Assembly (NCBI RefSeq): GCF_019343495.1
Contig: NZ_CP072552.1
Location: 1-64,000, forward strand
DNA: 64,000 nt
DNA from: Acinetobacter lwoffii
Lineage (GTDB): Bacteria; Pseudomonadota; Gammaproteobacteria; Pseudomonadales; Moraxellaceae
Direction of reading: 5' to 3'
A program made the position numbers and the translations under genes. Of the stretch, positions 33,818 through 44,910 are shown piece after piece. The number at the start of each line of letters is the position of its first letter. Positions within the stretch are counted from its first letter, which is position 1. The notes beneath the pieces are model-generated. The model had not been told where the DNA came from and did not search any database. It was given only the letters and a program-made list of their open reading frames with translations.

Positions 33818-34198
33818 TTATTTAGTTGATTTGATAGTGAAACTATATTCACCATTCATGTTGTGACCATCTTTCCCCATTGTTGTCCAGACAACGGTAT
33901 ATTTACCTTTTTTCAGTTTCGGAAGAGCGACATCAAAGGATTTCTTTAAGTCATGAGTAACTTTATATTTTAAAGGAACATCTCTTCGCTGAGCATCCAG
34001 TAACTTAATATTCATCAACATAACCTCTGCACCAAAGTTAAGGGTCAAGTTCTTTGGTTGACTAAGGATAGATGCATTTTCCGCAGGAATCGCACTCACT
34101 AAACTCACATGAGCGAACGTAGTTGTAGTAGCCACAATCATCGTTGCAGCTACTACAACATTACGTAGAGCAGTCATTTTATTTTGAAATAATTTCAT
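33818..34198 (-). CDS. copC: CopC periplasmic copper-binding protein
   Basis: 126 residues. A signal peptide (KMTALRNVVVAATMIVATTTTFA) gives a mature N-terminus HVSLVSAIPAENASI, with the His-1 copper ligand characteristic of CopC. The rest (LTLNFGAEVMLMNIKLLD, VVWTTMGKDGHNMNGEYSFTI) matches the beta-sandwich with the DGH motif for the Cu(II) site. It may start at the internal ATG (MTALRN). It is first in a copC-copD pair, with a CopR-like box upstream at 34324. Confidence 0.92.
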   Translation of the reverse strand: MKLFQNKMTALRNVVVAATMIVATTTTFAHVSLVSAIPAENASILSQPKNLTLNFGAEVMLMNIKLLDAQRRDVPLKYKVTHDLKKSFDVALPKLKKGKYTVVWTTMGKDGHNMNGEYSFTIKSTK

Positions 34199-34323
34199 TT
34201 ACGTTTCCTCTTGATTCGTTAGTTCATTAGAGATGACTTTATAAAATCTATATTTAATGAGACCACATCATCTCCTCTTATATTTCAATTATTAGTGAGA
34301 GACAGAAACAGAGCGATGACTTC

Positions 34324-34346
34324 AAAATTACATTTTTGTCATTTTT
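34324..34346. promoter_or_regulatory. CopR/CusR-like box upstream of copC
   Basis: aaaattacatttttgtcatt plus three further T residues. It lies about 125 bp upstream of the copC start on the minus strand. The core ttacatttttgtcattttt is repeated at 35230-35252. Confidence 0.65.
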
Positions 34347-34549
34347 AAAATTTAAAATCTTTAACTATTAAAATAATCTTATTGAAAAATAATGATCATT
34401 TAACAAACAAATTATGTAGGTGGTTGATTTATGAAATGTAGTAATCATTTTGTCTAAGAAAATAGTAGCTATTTAATTTTTTATATTTTAGTTTAAATAT
34501 AAACATGTTATGTTTAATTTGATCTAATATAAATTTGTGGGCTAAGCAC

Positions 34550-34792
34550 ATGACTCAAACACGTCCAAGAATGACCAAATTATTTGAACAGCTTGGTTTA
34601 GCTTCTACTGAAGAAGCAATTGCAAAATTCATAGAGAGCCATCAGCTAGCTGGAGATGTTTTTTTAACACAAGCAATTTTTTGGACTGATGCTCAACGTC
34701 ATTTTTTAGAAGAAAAACTACACTCTGATGGTGAATGGACGACAGTGATTGATCAATTAAATGAGTCTTTACATGAAAATTCAGTAAAATAA
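34550..34792 (+). CDS. DUF2789-family protein
   Basis: 80 residues from the ATG at 34550 (MTQTRPRMTKLFEQLGLAST). The pattern LFEQLGLASTEEAIAKFIESHQLAGDVFLTQAIFWTDAQRHFLEEKLHSDGEWTTVIDQLNESL matches DUF2789. It is likely a small cytosolic helical protein of unknown function. It has no obvious copper link apart from its location between copC and the ATPase operon. Confidence 0.8.
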   Translation: MTQTRPRMTKLFEQLGLASTEEAIAKFIESHQLAGDVFLTQAIFWTDAQRHFLEEKLHSDGEWTTVIDQLNESLHENSVK

Positions 34793-35395
34793 TTTTCCGT
34801 TAGTATTAAGGATCTACATTCTTCCCTGCATTGAATACAACTCATTCATACAGTAGTACTGTTTTGGAGATGGAATCTCTATTATATAAGTAGTAGATTC
34901 CTTACTCTGAAATTTGGATTATAAACCCTAATATTAAAAATAATCTTCTTTACCTTCTATCTAATAAATATACCAATAAGTTTAATAATTAAATTATCCA
35001 CCCTTTTTTCTATAAAAAACTATTTTGATCAACTGTATTTTTTCTTTAAAGGAATAACAGTGTAAATTACATTAAGAATGTGTCTCTAACTAGCCTTGGA
35101 GTCATCTAATCATTTCATTTTTATTTTTTTAAGCACATAAAATCATAACAACTTTAATAGTTTTAAAAGATTAATATTAAATAAAATTTTTGTCATCTCA
35201 GCATAGACTATATATTTCGAGAAGATCTCAAAATTACATTTTTGTCATTTTTAAAAATAATTAATTAATAGTGCTAAAATTTTTAAGAGAGACAGAGAAT
35301 AACCAAAAATTTCATCAGTTTAGTAGTCAAATTCCTAGACTCTGTTCAGTACTAAAACATAGCTTTTACTTCCAAATTATTTAAAGGAAAAAATT
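34793..35395. other. Long intergenic region upstream of the copper ATPase operon
   Basis: A 600-bp AT-rich stretch without a supported gene. It contains a full CopR-like box at 35230-35252 and a weaker half site (aaaatttttgtcatct) near 35184-35199. The operon promoter should lie between these and 35396. Confidence 0.6.
35230..35252. promoter_or_regulatory. CopR/CusR-like box upstream of the ATPase operon
   Basis: It has the same 23-base sequence as the box at 34324-34346 (core ttacatttttgtcattttt), about 145 bp upstream of the first gene. Confidence 0.65.
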
Positions 35396-35827
35396 ATGAT
35401 GAAATTCAAAAACATTTTTTTGGGCTTATGTATCGCAGCCGCGTCATTGAATACATTTGCACAGCAATCCGATGAACACAAAGATCACCACCCTGAAAAA
35501 ACAGCACCATCTGCAGTAACAATTAAGCAAACAGTTACCAGCACCACTGCTACAGATAAAATGGCTGCAATGGATCAACACATGAAGGCGATGCAAGCCA
35601 TGCATGAGAAGATGATGGCTGCAAAAACCCCACAAGAACGTCAGAAACTTATGGCTGAGCACATGAAACTCATGCAAGGAGGTATGAGTATGATGAAACA
35701 GATGGGCAGCCAAAGCATGAATGCAAATATGGCTGACCGTCAGCAGATGATGGAAAAACGTATGGACATGATGCAATCCATGATGCAGATGATGATGGAC
35801 TGTATGCCTCCGTCAGCAACTAAATAG
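35396..35827 (+). CDS. Met/His-rich periplasmic copper-binding protein
   Basis: 143 residues. It has a signal peptide (KFKNIFLGLCIAAASLNTFA) and then EHKDHHPEK. The second half is very Met-rich (HMKAMQAMHEKMMAAK, HMKLMQGGMSMMKQM, MMQSMMQMMMDCM), with predicted helices. Such proteins bind Cu(I) or Ag(I) in the periplasm. It is the first gene of a likely operon with DUF2933, ICMT-like, ATPase and MgtC-like genes. aaagga precedes the start. Confidence 0.82.
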   Translation: MMKFKNIFLGLCIAAASLNTFAQQSDEHKDHHPEKTAPSAVTIKQTVTSTTATDKMAAMDQHMKAMQAMHEKMMAAKTPQERQKLMAEHMKLMQGGMSMMKQMGSQSMNANMADRQQMMEKRMDMMQSMMQMMMDCMPPSATK

Positions 35828-35853
35828 TTACCCATGAATTAGGGGAAAGCACC

Positions 35854-36102
35854 ATGAATCACCAACACCAAGAAAATAATTCAGTACCTAACTTCTGGTC
35901 TACACGTTATGCCATTGGTCTAATCGTGCTGGGTGGTATCGCAGCTTATTTTCTATTAACGGAACATTTGGCCCACGTTATCGGTGCTTTGCCTTATTTA
36001 TTCCTTTTAGCGTGTCCACTGATGCATATTTTTATGCATGGTGGTCATGGGCATAACCACTCGCAGCAAAAAAAATCCGATATATCTGATAACAAAAAAT
36101 AG
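35854..36102 (+). CDS. DUF2933 small membrane protein
   Basis: 82 residues. One or two hydrophobic segments (YAIGLIVLGGIAAYFLLTEHL, ALPYLFLLACPLMHIFMH) are followed by HGGHGHNHSQQKK. DUF2933 proteins have this two-helix layout and His-rich tail and are often found with copper-resistance genes. It lies 26 bp after the Met-rich gene. The likely role is at the inner membrane in copper handling, but no function is proven. Confidence 0.8.
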   Translation: MNHQHQENNSVPNFWSTRYAIGLIVLGGIAAYFLLTEHLAHVIGALPYLFLLACPLMHIFMHGGHGHNHSQQKKSDISDNKK

Positions 36103-36122
36103 CTCTTATCAGGAGATCCATC

Positions 36123-36773
36123 ATGAATCATGCGGAATCGGCTTATGGTTTATGGACGCTGGTTATCATTAACTCAGCAGTTTTTATCATGTTCGCTTTC
36201 AGTTTTTTTAGACCTTCCACTGCGCGCGATTGGCGTACATTTGGGGCCTTTTCGGCTTTTATCATTGCTCTATTTGTCGAAATGTATGGTTTTCCTTTAA
36301 CCATTTACCTGTTATCTGGTTGGCTTCAAACTCGCTTCCCTCAACTTGACTTACTTTCTCATAATGCAGGTCACTTGTGGTCAACGCTATTAGGTGAAAA
36401 AGGTGATCCACATTTTGGCATTTTGCATATCGCCAGTTACGTTTTCTTGGGTTATGGATTTTACCTGTTATCAACGTCATGGCACGTGCTGTACAACGCG
36501 CAACGTCAGCATTCTTTAGCGATCACAGGCCCTTATGCACGTATACGTCACCCACAATACGTGGCTTTTGTGATGATCTTGCTGGGTTTTTTATTGCAAT
36601 GGCCAACTTTACTGACACTGATTATGTTTCCAATCCTACTCTTAATGTACAGCCGCTTGGCAATTAAGGAAGAGGCTGAAATGAGTAAACAGTTTGGCGC
36701 TGTCTATGACAGCTATGCTCAACAGACTCCGAGATTTATTCCAAAATTCGGCCATAAAACCACTTTTCCATAA
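36123..36773 (+). CDS. ICMT-family membrane methyltransferase-like protein
   Basis: 216 residues with about five membrane helices. The C-terminal signature [37 protein letters not shown] and [27 protein letters not shown] matches the isoprenylcysteine carboxyl methyltransferase family (GPYxxxRHPxY; E-E at the end). Bacterial members may methylate lipids or small molecules; the substrate here is unknown. It is located within the copper operon, 20 bp after DUF2933. Confidence 0.82.
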   Translation: MNHAESAYGLWTLVIINSAVFIMFAFSFFRPSTARDWRTFGAFSAFIIALFVEMYGFPLTIYLLSGWLQTRFPQLDLLSHNAGHLWSTLLGEKGDPHFGILHIASYVFLGYGFYLLSTSWHVLYNAQRQHSLAITGPYARIRHPQYVAFVMILLGFLLQWPTLLTLIMFPILLLMYSRLAIKEEAEMSKQFGAVYDSYAQQTPRFIPKFGHKTTFP

Positions 36774-36784
36774 GAGAATTATTT

Positions 36785-39160
36785 ATGTCAGATCAAAAAA
36801 ATCATAACCAGGACCATATGGCACAGGCTACAACAGACGTACTGAAAGACCCAGTCTGTGGTATGACCGTCACTGAAGAATCGAAATACCATGAGGAATT
36901 TAAGGGGAAAACTTACTTTTTTTGCAGTGATAAATGTCAATCAAAGTTTCATAGCAGCCCGGTGCAATATATCGCTAAACCCGCAACGACGACTGCCGAT
37001 GCACATACACAGCATCATCAGACTGTTCAACACGTTAATGCGGCAAGCACAACAGGTACGACCATCTATACATGCCCAATGCATCCAGAAATCAGGCAAG
37101 ATCATCCTGGAAACTGTCCTAAATGCGGAATGACACTGGAGCCACTCATTCCTGAATTAGAGGAAGATGAGAATCCGGAGTTACGTGATTTCCGCCGACG
37201 CTTCTGGTGGACACTGCCATTGACCATCATCGTGACTTTTTTGGCGATGTTTGGTCATCAAATGAACCTGTTCAATATGGCTGTTCAGAGCTGGATTGAA
37301 CTGGTGTTGTCACTCCCAATTGTACTTTGGGCAGGTTGGCCATTTTTTTCCCGGGGTTGGCAATCGGTTGTGAATCGCAGCCCGAACATGTGGACGCTGA
37401 TTGGTTTGGGCACTGGAGCTGCATTTATTTATAGTGTGGTCGCAACCATTGCACCGCAAATCTTCCCAGACTCATTTATTTCCATGGGTCGTGTCGCTGT
37501 TTACTTTGAAGCTTCAGCGGTCATCATTTCATTGACCCTACTGGGACAAATATTGGAGTTAAAAGCACGTTCGCAAACTTCTGCTGCAATTAAGTCACTC
37601 CTTGGGCTCGCTCCTAAAACAGCTCGCCGAATCCTGCCTGATGGAACTGAAGAAGATGTTCCTCTAACGCATGTCCATGTAGGAGATTTACTCAGAATTC
37701 GCCCAGGTGAAAAAGTGCCTGTGGATGGTGTAATCACTGAAGGAAGTAGTTCAGTGGATGAATCGATGCTGACAGGTGAACCTTTACCTATCACTAAACG
37801 TATCGGCGATAAAGTCATTGGAGCTACCCTGAATACCAATGGTTCATTGATCATGCGTTCAGAGAAAATTGGTTCAAGTACCATGTTATCCCAGATCGTA
37901 CAGATGGTGGCGCAAGCTCAACGATCGAGAGCACCAATGCAACGTATGGCTGATCAGGTAGCAGGTTGGTTCGTCATGGCTGTAGTGACCATTGCCTTGC
38001 TTACCTTCTTTGGATGGGGACTATTCGGCCCAGAAGAATCAAGCTGGGTTTATGCATTAATCAATGCTGTGGCAGTACTCATTATTGCCTGTCCTTGTGC
38101 ACTAGGCTTGGCAACTCCAATGTCTATCATGGTTGCGACGGGTCAAGGTGCTACTCATGGTGTGCTGTTTCGTGATGCAGCAGCCATTGAGAATCTACGC
38201 AAGATTGACACACTAATCATCGATAAAACAGGTACGTTAACTGAAGGACGCCCTGTATTCGATCGTGTAGTTGCCGCATCAGATTTTGACGAATCTGAAG
38301 TATTACGTTTAGCCGCCAGTCTTGATCAAGGCAGTGAACACCCGCTAGCCGAAGCGATTGTAAATGCAGCACACGAACGTGGCCTGTCTCTTGAAACACC
38401 AGATAATTTTGAATCGGGCTCAGGGATTGGTGTTCGAGGTCAAGTGGGCGATCGTCAGTTAGCTTTGGGCAACACAGCACTGATGGAGCAATTGGGTATC
38501 TCGGTACAATCTCTGATTCCGCAAGCCGAAGAGCTGCGTTCGGAAGGTGCAAGTGTGATGCATCTAGCCATCAATGGTGAATTGGCCGGTCTGCTTGCAG
38601 TATCCGATCCCATCAAAAAAAATACCCCAGAAGCACTTGCCACCCTGAAGGAAGCGGGTCTACGTATCGTGATGGCAACAGGAGATGGTCTCACCACTGC
38701 CCGTTCAGTCGCAGCACGTCTAGGCATTGATGAGGTACATGGCGAAGTCAAACCCGCAGATAAACTAGAACTGGTCAGCAAATTGCAGAAGGAAGGTCGC
38801 ATCGTGGCTATGGCTGGTGATGGCATCAATGATGCACCAGCCTTGGCTAAAGCTGATGTCGGTATCGCTATGGGAACCGGGACTGATGTTGCAATGAATA
38901 GTGCCCAAGTTACGCTGGTCAAGGGAGATTTACGAGGGATTGCTGTTGCCCGTTCACTTTCGGAAGCTACTGTCGGCAACATGAAACAGAACCTCATGTT
39001 TGCTTTCCTTTACAATGCTTTGGGTATCCCTATCGCGGCTGGCGTACTATATCCATTTACCGGTTGGTTGTTGTCACCGATGATTGCCGCCTTGGCTATG
39101 AGTTTGAGTTCAGCTTCAGTCATCACGAATGCCCTTCGCCTGCGAAATAAAAAGTTATGA
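36785..39160 (+). CDS. copA: Copper-translocating P1B-type ATPase
   Basis: 791 residues. N-terminal parts: a YHS domain (KDPVCGMTV...[13 protein letters not shown]) and a metal-binding segment ([27 protein letters not shown]). The membrane core follows, with C436-P437-C438 in [11 protein letters not shown], the D480 phosphorylation site DKTGTLT, and [22 protein letters not shown]. These place it in the Cu(I)/Ag(I) P1B-1 group that exports cytosolic copper. It is the fourth gene of the operon and shares an ATGA overlap with the MgtC-like gene. The symbol follows the ATPase convention and is unrelated to the oxidase copA genes. Confidence 0.94.
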   Translation: MSDQKNHNQDHMAQATTDVLKDPVCGMTVTEESKYHEEFKGKTYFFCSDKCQSKFHSSPVQYIAKPATTTADAHTQHHQTVQHVNAASTTGTTIYTCPMHPEIRQDHPGNCPKCGMTLEPLIPELEEDENPELRDFRRRFWWTLPLTIIVTFLAMFGHQMNLFNMAVQSWIELVLSLPIVLWAGWPFFSRGWQSVVNRSPNMWTLIGLGTGAAFIYSVVATIAPQIFPDSFISMGRVAVYFEASAVIISLTLLGQILELKARSQTSAAIKSLLGLAPKTARRILPDGTEEDVPLTHVHVGDLLRIRPGEKVPVDGVITEGSSSVDESMLTGEPLPITKRIGDKVIGATLNTNGSLIMRSEKIGSSTMLSQIVQMVAQAQRSRAPMQRMADQVAGWFVMAVVTIALLTFFGWGLFGPEESSWVYALINAVAVLIIACPCALGLATPMSIMVATGQGATHGVLFRDAAAIENLRKIDTLIIDKTGTLTEGRPVFDRVVAASDFDESEVLRLAASLDQGSEHPLAEAIVNAAHERGLSLETPDNFESGSGIGVRGQVGDRQLALGNTALMEQLGISVQSLIPQAEELRSEGASVMHLAINGELAGLLAVSDPIKKNTPEALATLKEAGLRIVMATGDGLTTARSVAARLGIDEVHGEVKPADKLELVSKLQKEGRIVAMAGDGINDAPALAKADVGIAMGTGTDVAMNSAQVTLVKGDLRGIAVARSLSEATVGNMKQNLMFAFLYNALGIPIAAGVLYPFTGWLLSPMIAALAMSLSSASVITNALRLRNKKL

Positions 39161-40440
39161 TAGAGAGTTCTTTTCTTCCACCAGATGTACCAGGTCTTAT
39201 TGCAGCACTTGCCATCGGCCTGCTCATTGGTTTAGAACGAGGATGGCACGATCGTGAATTGCCCGAGGGCAGCCGAGTAGCAGGCCTACGTACCTTCACA
39301 TTGACAGGATTGCTCGGAGGAGTGCTCGGTCATTTACAACCAAACTTCGGGCCTTGGCCGCTGGTCGCGGCCGTATTAGGGCTTTCCTTATTATTAACAG
39401 TGTCCTACGCGCGTACCGCAAAACTTTCCGGTAATCTAAGCGCTACCACGACGATCGCGATGCTGTTGACATTAGTTTTAGGTGCATATGCATCCCATGG
39501 TAATGTTACTTTAGCATTAACCGCGGCTGTAATCGTCGCTGTATTTTTGGATCTCAAGCCAACCTTACACGGTTGGCTACGCTTGATAGAGCATCGTGAA
39601 TTAACCGCATCCCTGCAGTTGCTGGTACTTTCTGTCGTTATATTACCCTACTTACCCAATACGGGTCTGGGACCTTTTGCTGCATTAAATCCTTACCAGT
39701 TATGGTGGGCAGTGATCCTGATTGCCGGACTCTCTCTGGCAGGTCATTTTGCCATGCGGCTTACCGGTTCACAAAGAGGCATACTCTGGACAGGTCTATT
39801 GGGTGGTTTGGCATCTTCTACAGCTGCAACTGTCGCACTGGCACGCTATACACGCCAGCACCCCGTCATGGTCAGTGCTGCTATTTCTGGAACATTGGCT
39901 GCCTGTGGCATCATGTTTTTTCGTATGGTTGTGCTGATAGGCGTCATTGAGCCAGCATTGCTAAGCACTTTTGGTGGTGCAATGATGATTGCGGGAATCC
40001 TTCTGCTGGGTATGGCATTGTGGAGACAACGCCAAATTACCAGCGCTGAAAACAACGATCGAACAATAGAAGCAATGGCTCCTTTTGATCTTGGGACAGC
40101 ATTCAGCTTCGCTGCTTTCCTGGCTGTCATGGCAGTCTTGGTCCCGGCAGCAAAACAATGGTTGGGCACCAGCGGCATCTTCGTATTATCGACTATTTCT
40201 GGGCTAGCAGACGTAGATGCTATTTTAGTCTCACTTGCCCGCCTGCATAGTACTGAAGGCTTAACAACAAATGTGGCTGCTGTCGCGCTAGGGCTGGCCA
40301 CACTGAGCAACATGTTAAGCAAAGCGACAATTGCATGGATGACAGGGGGGGCACAGTTTGGCCGAGCTATCATATTTGGCTACACAATTGCCATGATAGG
40401 TGCTGGCGTAGCTCTGGCTCTCAGTTTGAGCTTTATGTAA
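39157..40440 (+). CDS. MgtC/SapB-family membrane protein with DUF4010 domain
   Basis: 427 residues, about twelve hydrophobic segments. The MgtC-like front contains [42 protein letters not shown], a family hallmark. The DUF4010 part is seen in [48 protein letters not shown]. The function is unknown. Overlap of its start with the ATPase stop (ATGA) indicates translational coupling. It is richer in GC than its neighbours, as is the ATPase end. Confidence 0.85.
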   Translation: MIESSFLPPDVPGLIAALAIGLLIGLERGWHDRELPEGSRVAGLRTFTLTGLLGGVLGHLQPNFGPWPLVAAVLGLSLLLTVSYARTAKLSGNLSATTTIAMLLTLVLGAYASHGNVTLALTAAVIVAVFLDLKPTLHGWLRLIEHRELTASLQLLVLSVVILPYLPNTGLGPFAALNPYQLWWAVILIAGLSLAGHFAMRLTGSQRGILWTGLLGGLASSTAATVALARYTRQHPVMVSAAISGTLAACGIMFFRMVVLIGVIEPALLSTFGGAMMIAGILLLGMALWRQRQITSAENNDRTIEAMAPFDLGTAFSFAAFLAVMAVLVPAAKQWLGTSGIFVLSTISGLADVDAILVSLARLHSTEGLTTNVAAVALGLATLSNMLSKATIAWMTGGAQFGRAIIFGYTIAMIGAGVALALSLSFM

Positions 40441-40478
40441 GGTCAACTCGGGTAAATGGAAGATGTTCAAAAAATGAG

Positions 40479-41879
40479 TTAAAATGATTCCCCTTGCATG
40501 GATTCACTTTGAAAAACAATGGTAAAAATGATTCGACCATTGAGGGATTCAGCCTGGATGGTCGCCCCAAGCATATCAAGAATAGATTTTGTTATCGCGA
40601 GCCCTAAGCCGGTTCCTTCTTCTGTTCTTTGTCTAGATGCATCTGTTCGATAAAATCGATCAAATAACCTGGATAGTTGTTCAGGAGAGATTTCAGGGCC
40701 TTCATTTTCAATTGAAAATATTGTGTTATCTAAATTCTGTTGAAGTTTTATGCGTATTGTAGAATTCTTATTTCCATATTTAACTGCATTAGATAATAGA
40801 TTGCTGAGTGCTCGACGTAACATAGCAGGATCACCTTTGACATTTCCAGATCCTGTTTGTTGAAGCGTCATATTTTTTTCGGCAGCTAGCGCATCATAGA
40901 AATCAAATAAGGCTGTAACTTCTTTAACCAGGTCAATATTCTGTAAGTTCTGTAATTTTAGGCCATGTTCTGCTTTTGCCAAGAAAAGCATATCGGATAC
41001 CATTCGAGCCAAACGTTCTAATTCTTCTAAATTAGAAAATAGTACTTCTTGATAGGTACTGGTATCTCGTTTACGGGCAAGACATACTTGAGTTTGAGTC
41101 ATTAAGTTATTAATCGGTGTTCTAATTTCATGCGCTAAATCAGATGAAAAATCGGAAAGCCTTTCTAAAGCTGATTCTAGTCTGTCGAGCATATCATTGA
41201 AGGCAATTGCTAATGATTTTAGTTCGGTTGGTGTGTGCTCAACTTCTAAACGTTCTGAAAGATGTTGGGCAGAAATGCCTTCTGCGACCTTAGCCATTTT
41301 TTGCACGGGTCTTAAACCTCTCCAGGTTGCAAACCAGCCTAAAAACATTAAACAAATCGTACCGGCTAAACCAATGTAAAAAAGTTGACGCTTAAAATCA
41401 TTTAAAAAATGTAGATGTTCAGATGTATCGATCCCCACAATAATGCGTACAGATTGTATTTCAGTATTTTTGTTTATATCCGTGTTGTAGATCATGCCAC
41501 GATAGGTCTTATTCTTAATTTTCCATTTAATCCAAGGGTTATTTGCTGACTTGATTAACTGTTGAGTATTAATGATTGAAGATGCTGAACTAAATAAAAT
41601 CTGACCTGCCGGTCGTTCTATTTGGACCATAAGATCATGGTGTCCAACTAAAGCATCTTTCAAATATAGATCAAGTTCTGGAGAATTTTTAGGATGCTGT
41701 TGGAGAAGATTCTGAATAAGCTGGATTTTACCTTCTAATTGGGTACGATCTTGCGTTTCAAAATGATGCATCACTAATTTATGGATGAAAAACCCCATCA
41801 TAATGAGAATGCATATAGTCGATAATGAGAAAATAATACCAATACGAAAACTGATAGATTTGAATAATTTATTATTCAT
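40479..41879 (-). CDS. copS: CopS/CusS-like sensor histidine kinase
   Basis: 466 residues. Two membrane helices ([41 protein letters not shown]) flank a periplasmic sensor. A HAMP region follows ([25 protein letters not shown]), then the H-box [21 protein letters not shown]-box [15 protein letters not shown], and G-box [14 protein letters not shown]. It probably senses periplasmic Cu(I) or Ag(I) and phosphorylates CopR. It overlaps copR by 8 bp and is convergent with the MgtC-like gene. Confidence 0.93.
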   Translation of the reverse strand: MNNKLFKSISFRIGIIFSLSTICILIMMGFFIHKLVMHHFETQDRTQLEGKIQLIQNLLQQHPKNSPELDLYLKDALVGHHDLMVQIERPAGQILFSSASSIINTQQLIKSANNPWIKWKIKNKTYRGMIYNTDINKNTEIQSVRIIVGIDTSEHLHFLNDFKRQLFYIGLAGTICLMFLGWFATWRGLRPVQKMAKVAEGISAQHLSERLEVEHTPTELKSLAIAFNDMLDRLESALERLSDFSSDLAHEIRTPINNLMTQTQVCLARKRDTSTYQEVLFSNLEELERLARMVSDMLFLAKAEHGLKLQNLQNIDLVKEVTALFDFYDALAAEKNMTLQQTGSGNVKGDPAMLRRALSNLLSNAVKYGNKNSTIRIKLQQNLDNTIFSIENEGPEISPEQLSRLFDRFYRTDASRQRTEEGTGLGLAITKSILDMLGATIQAESLNGRIIFTIVFQSESMQGESF

Positions 41880-42552
41880 CTTCTACCTCTAATACATACC
41901 CCATTCCTCTAATATTTTGAATTAACTTAGGGGTAAAATTACTATCTACTTTATTTCTTAATCGTTTAATAGCGACTTCAACTACATTTGTATCACTATC
42001 AAAGTTCATATCCCAAATTTGAGATGCAATAAGTGCTCTTGGTAGAATTTCACCTCTTCTACGCATAAAAAGCTCCATAAGAGCAAATTCTTTAGCCGTT
42101 AAATCAATGCGTTGACCTGCTCGTGTTACCCGACGTTTTCTCAAATCAAGTTCTAAATCAGCAATCTTAATAATATTATTATCTTCTCTTTGTTGCCCTC
42201 GTCTAAGGAGCGTTTTTATTCGAGCTAGAAGCTCTGCAAAAGCAAAAGGCTTAACTAAATAATCATCAGCGCCTAGCTCTAATCCTTTTACTCGATCTTC
42301 TATCTGATCTCGGGCGGTAAGAAAAAGAATGGGCATTGTTTTACCGCTGCTACGAATATCATTGATAATATTCCAACCATTTAGTCCAGGTAACATCACG
42401 TCTAAAATAATTAAGTCATACTCTTCAGAAAGAGCTTGATGTTTACCCGTTAACCCATCTGTAACCCAGTCCGTAATATAGCCAGCTTCGGATAAACCTT
42501 GCTTGAGATAATCACCAGTTTTTTGTTCATCTTCAACTAATAGTATTCTCAT
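41872..42552 (-). CDS. copR: CopR/CusR-like response regulator
   Basis: 226 residues. A receiver domain with the phosphorylation site D51 ([14 protein letters not shown]) and K in [17 protein letters not shown] is followed by an OmpR-type winged helix ([53 protein letters not shown]). It likely binds the boxes at 32606, 34324, 35230 and 42614. The last lies between it and the divergent Met-rich gene, so it may also regulate itself. Confidence 0.93.
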   Translation of the reverse strand: MRILLVEDEQKTGDYLKQGLSEAGYITDWVTDGLTGKHQALSEEYDLIILDVMLPGLNGWNIINDIRSSGKTMPILFLTARDQIEDRVKGLELGADDYLVKPFAFAELLARIKTLLRRGQQREDNNIIKIADLELDLRKRRVTRAGQRIDLTAKEFALMELFMRRRGEILPRALIASQIWDMNFDSDTNVVEVAIKRLRNKVDSNFTPKLIQNIRGMGYVLEVEDE

Positions 42553-42613
42553 TTCCGAATCCTAAGTCATTCATTAAAACTATAATAACGTTATAAAACA
42601 TCTAATCGAGATA

Positions 42614-42633
42614 GATTACAAAAATGTCATTTT
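42614..42633. promoter_or_regulatory. CopR/CusR-like box between copR and the second copA-copB cluster
   Basis: gattacaaaaatgtcatttt. It sits in the 148-bp divergent region, 62 bp upstream of copR and 68 bp upstream of the Met/His-rich gene. Confidence 0.65.
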
Positions 42634-42700
42634 CAAGTCACTTAGATGTTCAGTGCTTCACTTTATTGTAGTAGCAAGAAATTAACTTTTAGAGAAACTT

Positions 42701-42997
42701 ATGAAAACTGTAGTGCGTCGTAGTCTAACAATTTTAATGTGTGCTGGAACTTTAATTGCTGGTACTCAATCTTGGGCAAAAGATGTATCAACCTCAAGTG
42801 CCACTAAAACGGTAAAAGCACAGAAACCTTGTACAAAACCTTGTAAAATGGAAAAAGATGACAAGACTCAGCAAGATCATAGTCAACATCAGTCTCCTAA
42901 CTCATCTGACATGTCAAAAATGGATCATTCTATGATGAATATGGACCATTCTAAAATGGATCATTCAAAGATGAATATGCCTAGTAGCAATAAATAA
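42701..42997 (+). CDS. Met/His-rich periplasmic protein, divergent from copRS
   Basis: 98 residues. It has a signal peptide (VVRRSLTILMCAGTLIAGTQSWA) and then Lys/Cys (KPCTKPCKMEKD) and a tail of MDHSKM-type repeats (SKMDHSMMNMDHSKMDHSKMN). This is typical of copper-binding proteins in pco/cop clusters. It is 89 bp upstream of the second copA and probably in the same operon. The MDHSKM motif also occurs in the insert of the first CopA. Confidence 0.8.
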   Translation: MKTVVRRSLTILMCAGTLIAGTQSWAKDVSTSSATKTVKAQKPCTKPCKMEKDDKTQQDHSQHQSPNSSDMSKMDHSMMNMDHSKMDHSKMNMPSSNK

Positions 42998-43086
42998 TTT
43001 TATAAATAGCGAGAAAGAAGTATTAAAGTTTATACTAAATATTTGCTTTATTACTTCAATCTTGACCTTTCTAAAGGTGAGATAGA

Positions 43087-44910
43087 ATGTCAAATAAGTT
43101 AAGTCATGTACTCTTAATTGGAGTTGGTTTATTTTCATCAACTTGGGTAATGGCGGCAGTTAAAGAATATGATTTAACAATCGCTGAACAAACTGTAAAT
43201 ATCACAGGAAAACCGCTAAAGAGAATTACCGTTAATGGTAAATTCGTTGCACCACTTCTTGAATTTGAAGAAGGTGATGAGGCCGTTATCCGTGTTCACA
43301 ATAAGTTAAAAAATCAGGACTCTTCAATCCATTGGCATGGCTTATTATTACCTGGAATTATGGATGGTGTACCTGGATTTAACAAATTTAATGGCATTGC
43401 CCCTAATAAAACTTATGAATATAAGTTTAAAGTCCGCCAAAATGGTACTTATTGGTATCATTCACATAGTAAAGGACAAGAACAAGACGGTTTATATGGT
43501 GCTTTTGTTATTTATCCTAAAGATAAAACTCCACTAACAGCTGCTGAAAAAACCGATAAAGATTACGTTGTTTTGCTTTCTGATTTTCATAATTCAACAA
43601 GTGATCAAATTATGAAAAATCTTAAAAAAGAAGCAGATTACTATCAGAACCGTCGCGAAACAGTATTCGATGTATTAAAACAAGTTAAACGTGATGGATT
43701 AAAGGCAACTTGGCAAGACCGCTCTATGTGGAATCAGATGCGGATGTTGAAAACAGATATGTCCGATGTGACTGGTTATACATTTTTAATGAATGGCAAA
43801 ACACCTCAGCAAAACTGGACCGGTAACTTCAAAGCTGGTGAAAAAGTTCGCCTTCGTTTTATTAATGCTTCCGCTATGTCATTCTTTGATGTACGCATTC
43901 CAAACCTAAAAATGACTGTAGTCAGTGCTGATGGTCAACCTGTAAAGCCCGTTCCTGTAGATGAGTTCCGTATTGGTACTGCTGAAACCTATGATGTCAT
44001 TGTGGAACCAAAACAAGCACATTACCAAATTGAAGCTGAATCTATTGATCGTACCGGTTTTTCAGTGGGAACATTACATGAAGAAAGCAGCCCAGCAGTC
44101 AAACAAATTGAGATGCCTAAGCCTCGTCCTCGTTCTTTATTGACTATGGAAGATATGGGAATGAATCATGATATGTCATCTATGAAAGATATGAATCACG
44201 ATATGTCTTCTATGAAAGGTATGGATCATGATATGTCTTCTATGAAAGGCATGAATCACGATATGTCTTCTATGAAAGGTATGGATCATGATATGTCTTC
44301 TATGAAAGGTATGGATCATGATATGCCGATGAATAGCGCTACTGTTAAGGCGGCTTCAGACAAGAATGATAATACCGTATTTGGATGGGCAAATGCTTCA
44401 ACACCTGAAGGTAATAAAGCATTGCAATATAGTGATTTGCAATCGTTAGATCCTCAAAAAGACACTCGTGCAGCTGAACGTGAAATAGAGATCCGTCTTG
44501 GTGGAAACATGGAGCGTTATATTTGGACAATAAATGGTAAAAAATTTAATGAAGCCGACCCACTAGTGGTGAAGTATGGTGAACGTATTCGCTTAAAATT
44601 TGTCAATGACAGTATGATGGCTCACCCAATGCACTTACATGGCATGTTTATGCAGCTTGAGAATGGTCAGGATCCAAGCAATATGCCAAACAAACATACG
44701 GTAATTGTTCCACCTGGGAAAACGATAACCACTCTACTCACAGCTGATGAGTTAGGTGAGTGGGCTATTCATTGTCACCTGCTTTACCATATGAGTGCAG
44801 GAATGATGAATAAACTCATTGTAGCTCAAGTGGAAGATGGTAATTCTACAAAGACTGTTCCTCAGTCCCAAGTAAATGAGAAGGGAGTAAATCCACATGC
44901 AAATCACTAA
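43087..44910 (+). CDS. copA: CopA/PcoA periplasmic multicopper oxidase, copy 2
   Basis: 607 residues. A signal peptide (SNKLSHVLLIGVGLFSSTWVMA) precedes cupredoxin domains with HWHG, YHSHSKGQEQDG, HPMHLHGMF and HCHLLYHMSAGM copper ligands. It is closely similar to copy 1 outside the insert, but the Met-rich insert differs. Here a 10-residue unit (MDHDMSSMKG) is repeated about six times. It overlaps copB by 14 bp, so translation is coupled. Control is probably by CopRS through the upstream box. Confidence 0.95.
   Translation: MSNKLSHVLLIGVGLFSSTWVMAAVKEYDLTIAEQTVNITGKPLKRITVNGKFVAPLLEFEEGDEAVIRVHNKLKNQDSSIHWHGLLLPGIMDGVPGFNKFNGIAPNKTYEYKFKVRQNGTYWYHSHSKGQEQDGLYGAFVIYPKDKTPLTAAEKTDKDYVVLLSDFHNSTSDQIMKNLKKEADYYQNRRETVFDVLKQVKRDGLKATWQDRSMWNQMRMLKTDMSDVTGYTFLMNGKTPQQNWTGNFKAGEKVRLRFINASAMSFFDVRIPNLKMTVVSADGQPVKPVPVDEFRIGTAETYDVIVEPKQAHYQIEAESIDRTGFSVGTLHEESSPAVKQIEMPKPRPRSLLTMEDMGMNHDMSSMKDMNHDMSSMKGMDHDMSSMKGMNHDMSSMKGMDHDMSSMKGMDHDMPMNSATVKAASDKNDNTVFGWANASTPEGNKALQYSDLQSLDPQKDTRAAEREIEIRLGGNMERYIWTINGKKFNEADPLVVKYGERIRLKFVNDSMMAHPMHLHGMFMQLENGQDPSNMPNKHTVIVPPGKTITTLLTADELGEWAIHCHLLYHMSAGMMNKLIVAQVEDGNSTKTVPQSQVNEKGVNPHANH
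44151..44329 (+). repeat. 30-bp tandem repeat inside copA copy 2
   Basis: About six copies of a 30-bp unit encoding M(D/N)HDMSSMKG, a Met/His metal-binding run. The unit differs from the MDHSKM/MNHGDMQG repeats in copy 1, so the inserts evolved separately. Confidence 0.8.

Noticed and set aside
34501-34520. XerD-like ttatgttta upstream of DUF2789
   Set aside because: No XerC half next to it.
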